Source: Pimelobacter simplex
GTDB lineage: Bacteria; Actinomycetota; Actinomycetes; Propionibacteriales; Nocardioidaceae
Length of the DNA: 64,000 nt
Reading direction: 5' to 3'
Assembly (NCBI RefSeq): GCF_900114845.1
Contig: NZ_FOUK01000003.1
Span: 248,001-312,000, forward strand
This document shows positions 63,725 through 64,000 of this stretch, piece by piece; positions within the stretch are counted from its first letter, which is position 1, and each line of letters opens with the position of its first letter. The position numbers were made by a program, and so were the translations under genes. Below the pieces are notes generated by a model. The model saw only the letters and a list, made by a program, of their open reading frames with translations. It did not search any database and had not been told where the DNA came from.

Positions 63725-64000
63725 TCAGTAGCCGTCGTACGCACCGATCGGGACGGCTCCGGCCCGAACGGCGTCGTCGATGCTAGCCATCAGCCGGGAG
63801 CAGGGCTTGTGCACGTCCCGCCCTCCGGGCGCCTGGCCTCGTCGCTGGAACTCTTGACAATCGGCGCGGGCCTCCGCACTCCACTGGACGGAGGTCTGGT
63901 GGTCGCTGTTCTTCTTGACCCGGACCTGGGCCAGGCAGTCGAGGCAGGCGACGTCGACCAGCCGGTCCTCGGTGTAGCGGCGCAGGTCCTCGAGGGTCTC
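63725..64000 (-). CDS. Partial hypothetical protein with CxxC, C-terminal 91 residues
   Basis: The frame is open from the right window edge and ends at a TGA at 63725..63727. It reads TLEDLRRYTEDRLVDVACLD-C, with C-x-x-C (CLDC), further cysteines (RADCQEF, KPCSRL) and a basic stretch (VRVKKNSDHQTS), ending GAVPIGAYDGY. It precedes the KshB-like reductase by 24 nt on the same strand, so it may belong to the same unit. No family recognised; the N-terminus lies outside the window. Confidence 0.6.
   Translation of the reverse strand, partial: ETLEDLRRYTEDRLVDVACLDCLAQVRVKKNSDHQTSVQWSAEARADCQEFQRRGQAPGGRDVHKPCSRLMASIDDAVRAGAVPIGAYDGY

Overview
The window is a chromosomal segment of a high-GC actinomycete. 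Several lines point to Actinomycetota: an RbpA transcription factor, a WhiA regulator, an AcVLRF1-type peptidyl-tRNA hydrolase, a DinB/mycothiol-type enzyme, a SufR-headed suf operon, and many TANNNT -10 boxes 6-7 nt before start codons (leaderless mRNAs). Gene order (sufR-sufBD-Rieske-CSUT, ABC exporter-ctaA, ctaB, tkt-tal-...-pgl, rbpA-secG-tpiA-pgk-gap-whiA-yvcK-rapZ-uvrC) is the conserved actinobacterial order also known from Mycobacterium. A Nocardioides-like (Nocardioidaceae) host is my best guess from gene content and style; this is inference.

Region by region. 1-3.0 kb: end of a FtsX-type permease, a decayed nucleotidyltransferase next to an XRE regulator, and an ABC-F ATPase. 3.1-9.7 kb: zinc metallopeptidase, APH-type kinase, a two-gene ABC exporter with a divergent MarR/GbsR-type regulator, GNAT, AcVLRF1 and an SRPBCC protein. 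10.0-13.3 kb: PucR-type regulator and a secreted Ig-like protein converging on a perfect 18-bp terminator stem. 13.4-19.95 kb: the SUF Fe-S operon, tightly coupled and headed by sufR, with a SufR-type operator. 20.0-25.5 kb: two membrane proteins, then an amino-acid permease, an Lrp regulator and a davA-davB pair (lysine to 5-aminovalerate). 25.5-29.2 kb: ABC exporter, ctaA and ctaB (heme O/A synthesis). 29.3-34.2 kb: an inserted catabolic cassette (TetR, amidohydrolase, M20 hydrolase, nitrilase-fold amidase). 34.3-40.0 kb: tkt, tal, pgi, pgl. 40.1-42.4 kb: a large secreted protein ending in its own sortase domain. 42.7-51.5 kb: rbpA, secG, tpiA, pgk, gap, whiA, yvcK, rapZ, uvrC. 51.5-58.5 kb: TTC38-like TPR protein coupled to an alpha/beta hydrolase, two tandem Rieske lipoproteins, a secreted protein, and uvrA under a LexA box. 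58.7-64 kb: DinB-type enzyme, metallo-beta-lactamase-fold hydrolase, twin perfect palindromes before a NUDIX gene, a decayed small ORF, tag, VOC protein, a small secreted helical protein, a KshB-like reductase and a partial CxxC protein.

Functional logic: Fe-S assembly sits beside Fe-S and heme users (Rieske proteins, heme A synthesis). Central carbon genes (transketolase to GAPDH) share the block with envelope/growth regulators (WhiA, YvcK, RapZ) and nucleotide excision repair (UvrA, UvrC). Accessory features worth attention are the lysine-monooxygenase cluster, the amidohydrolase cassette splitting ctaB from tkt, the sortase-fused surface protein, the absence of zwf-opcA between pgi and pgl, a structured repeat present three times at convergent gene ends, and two identical 32-bp palindromes.
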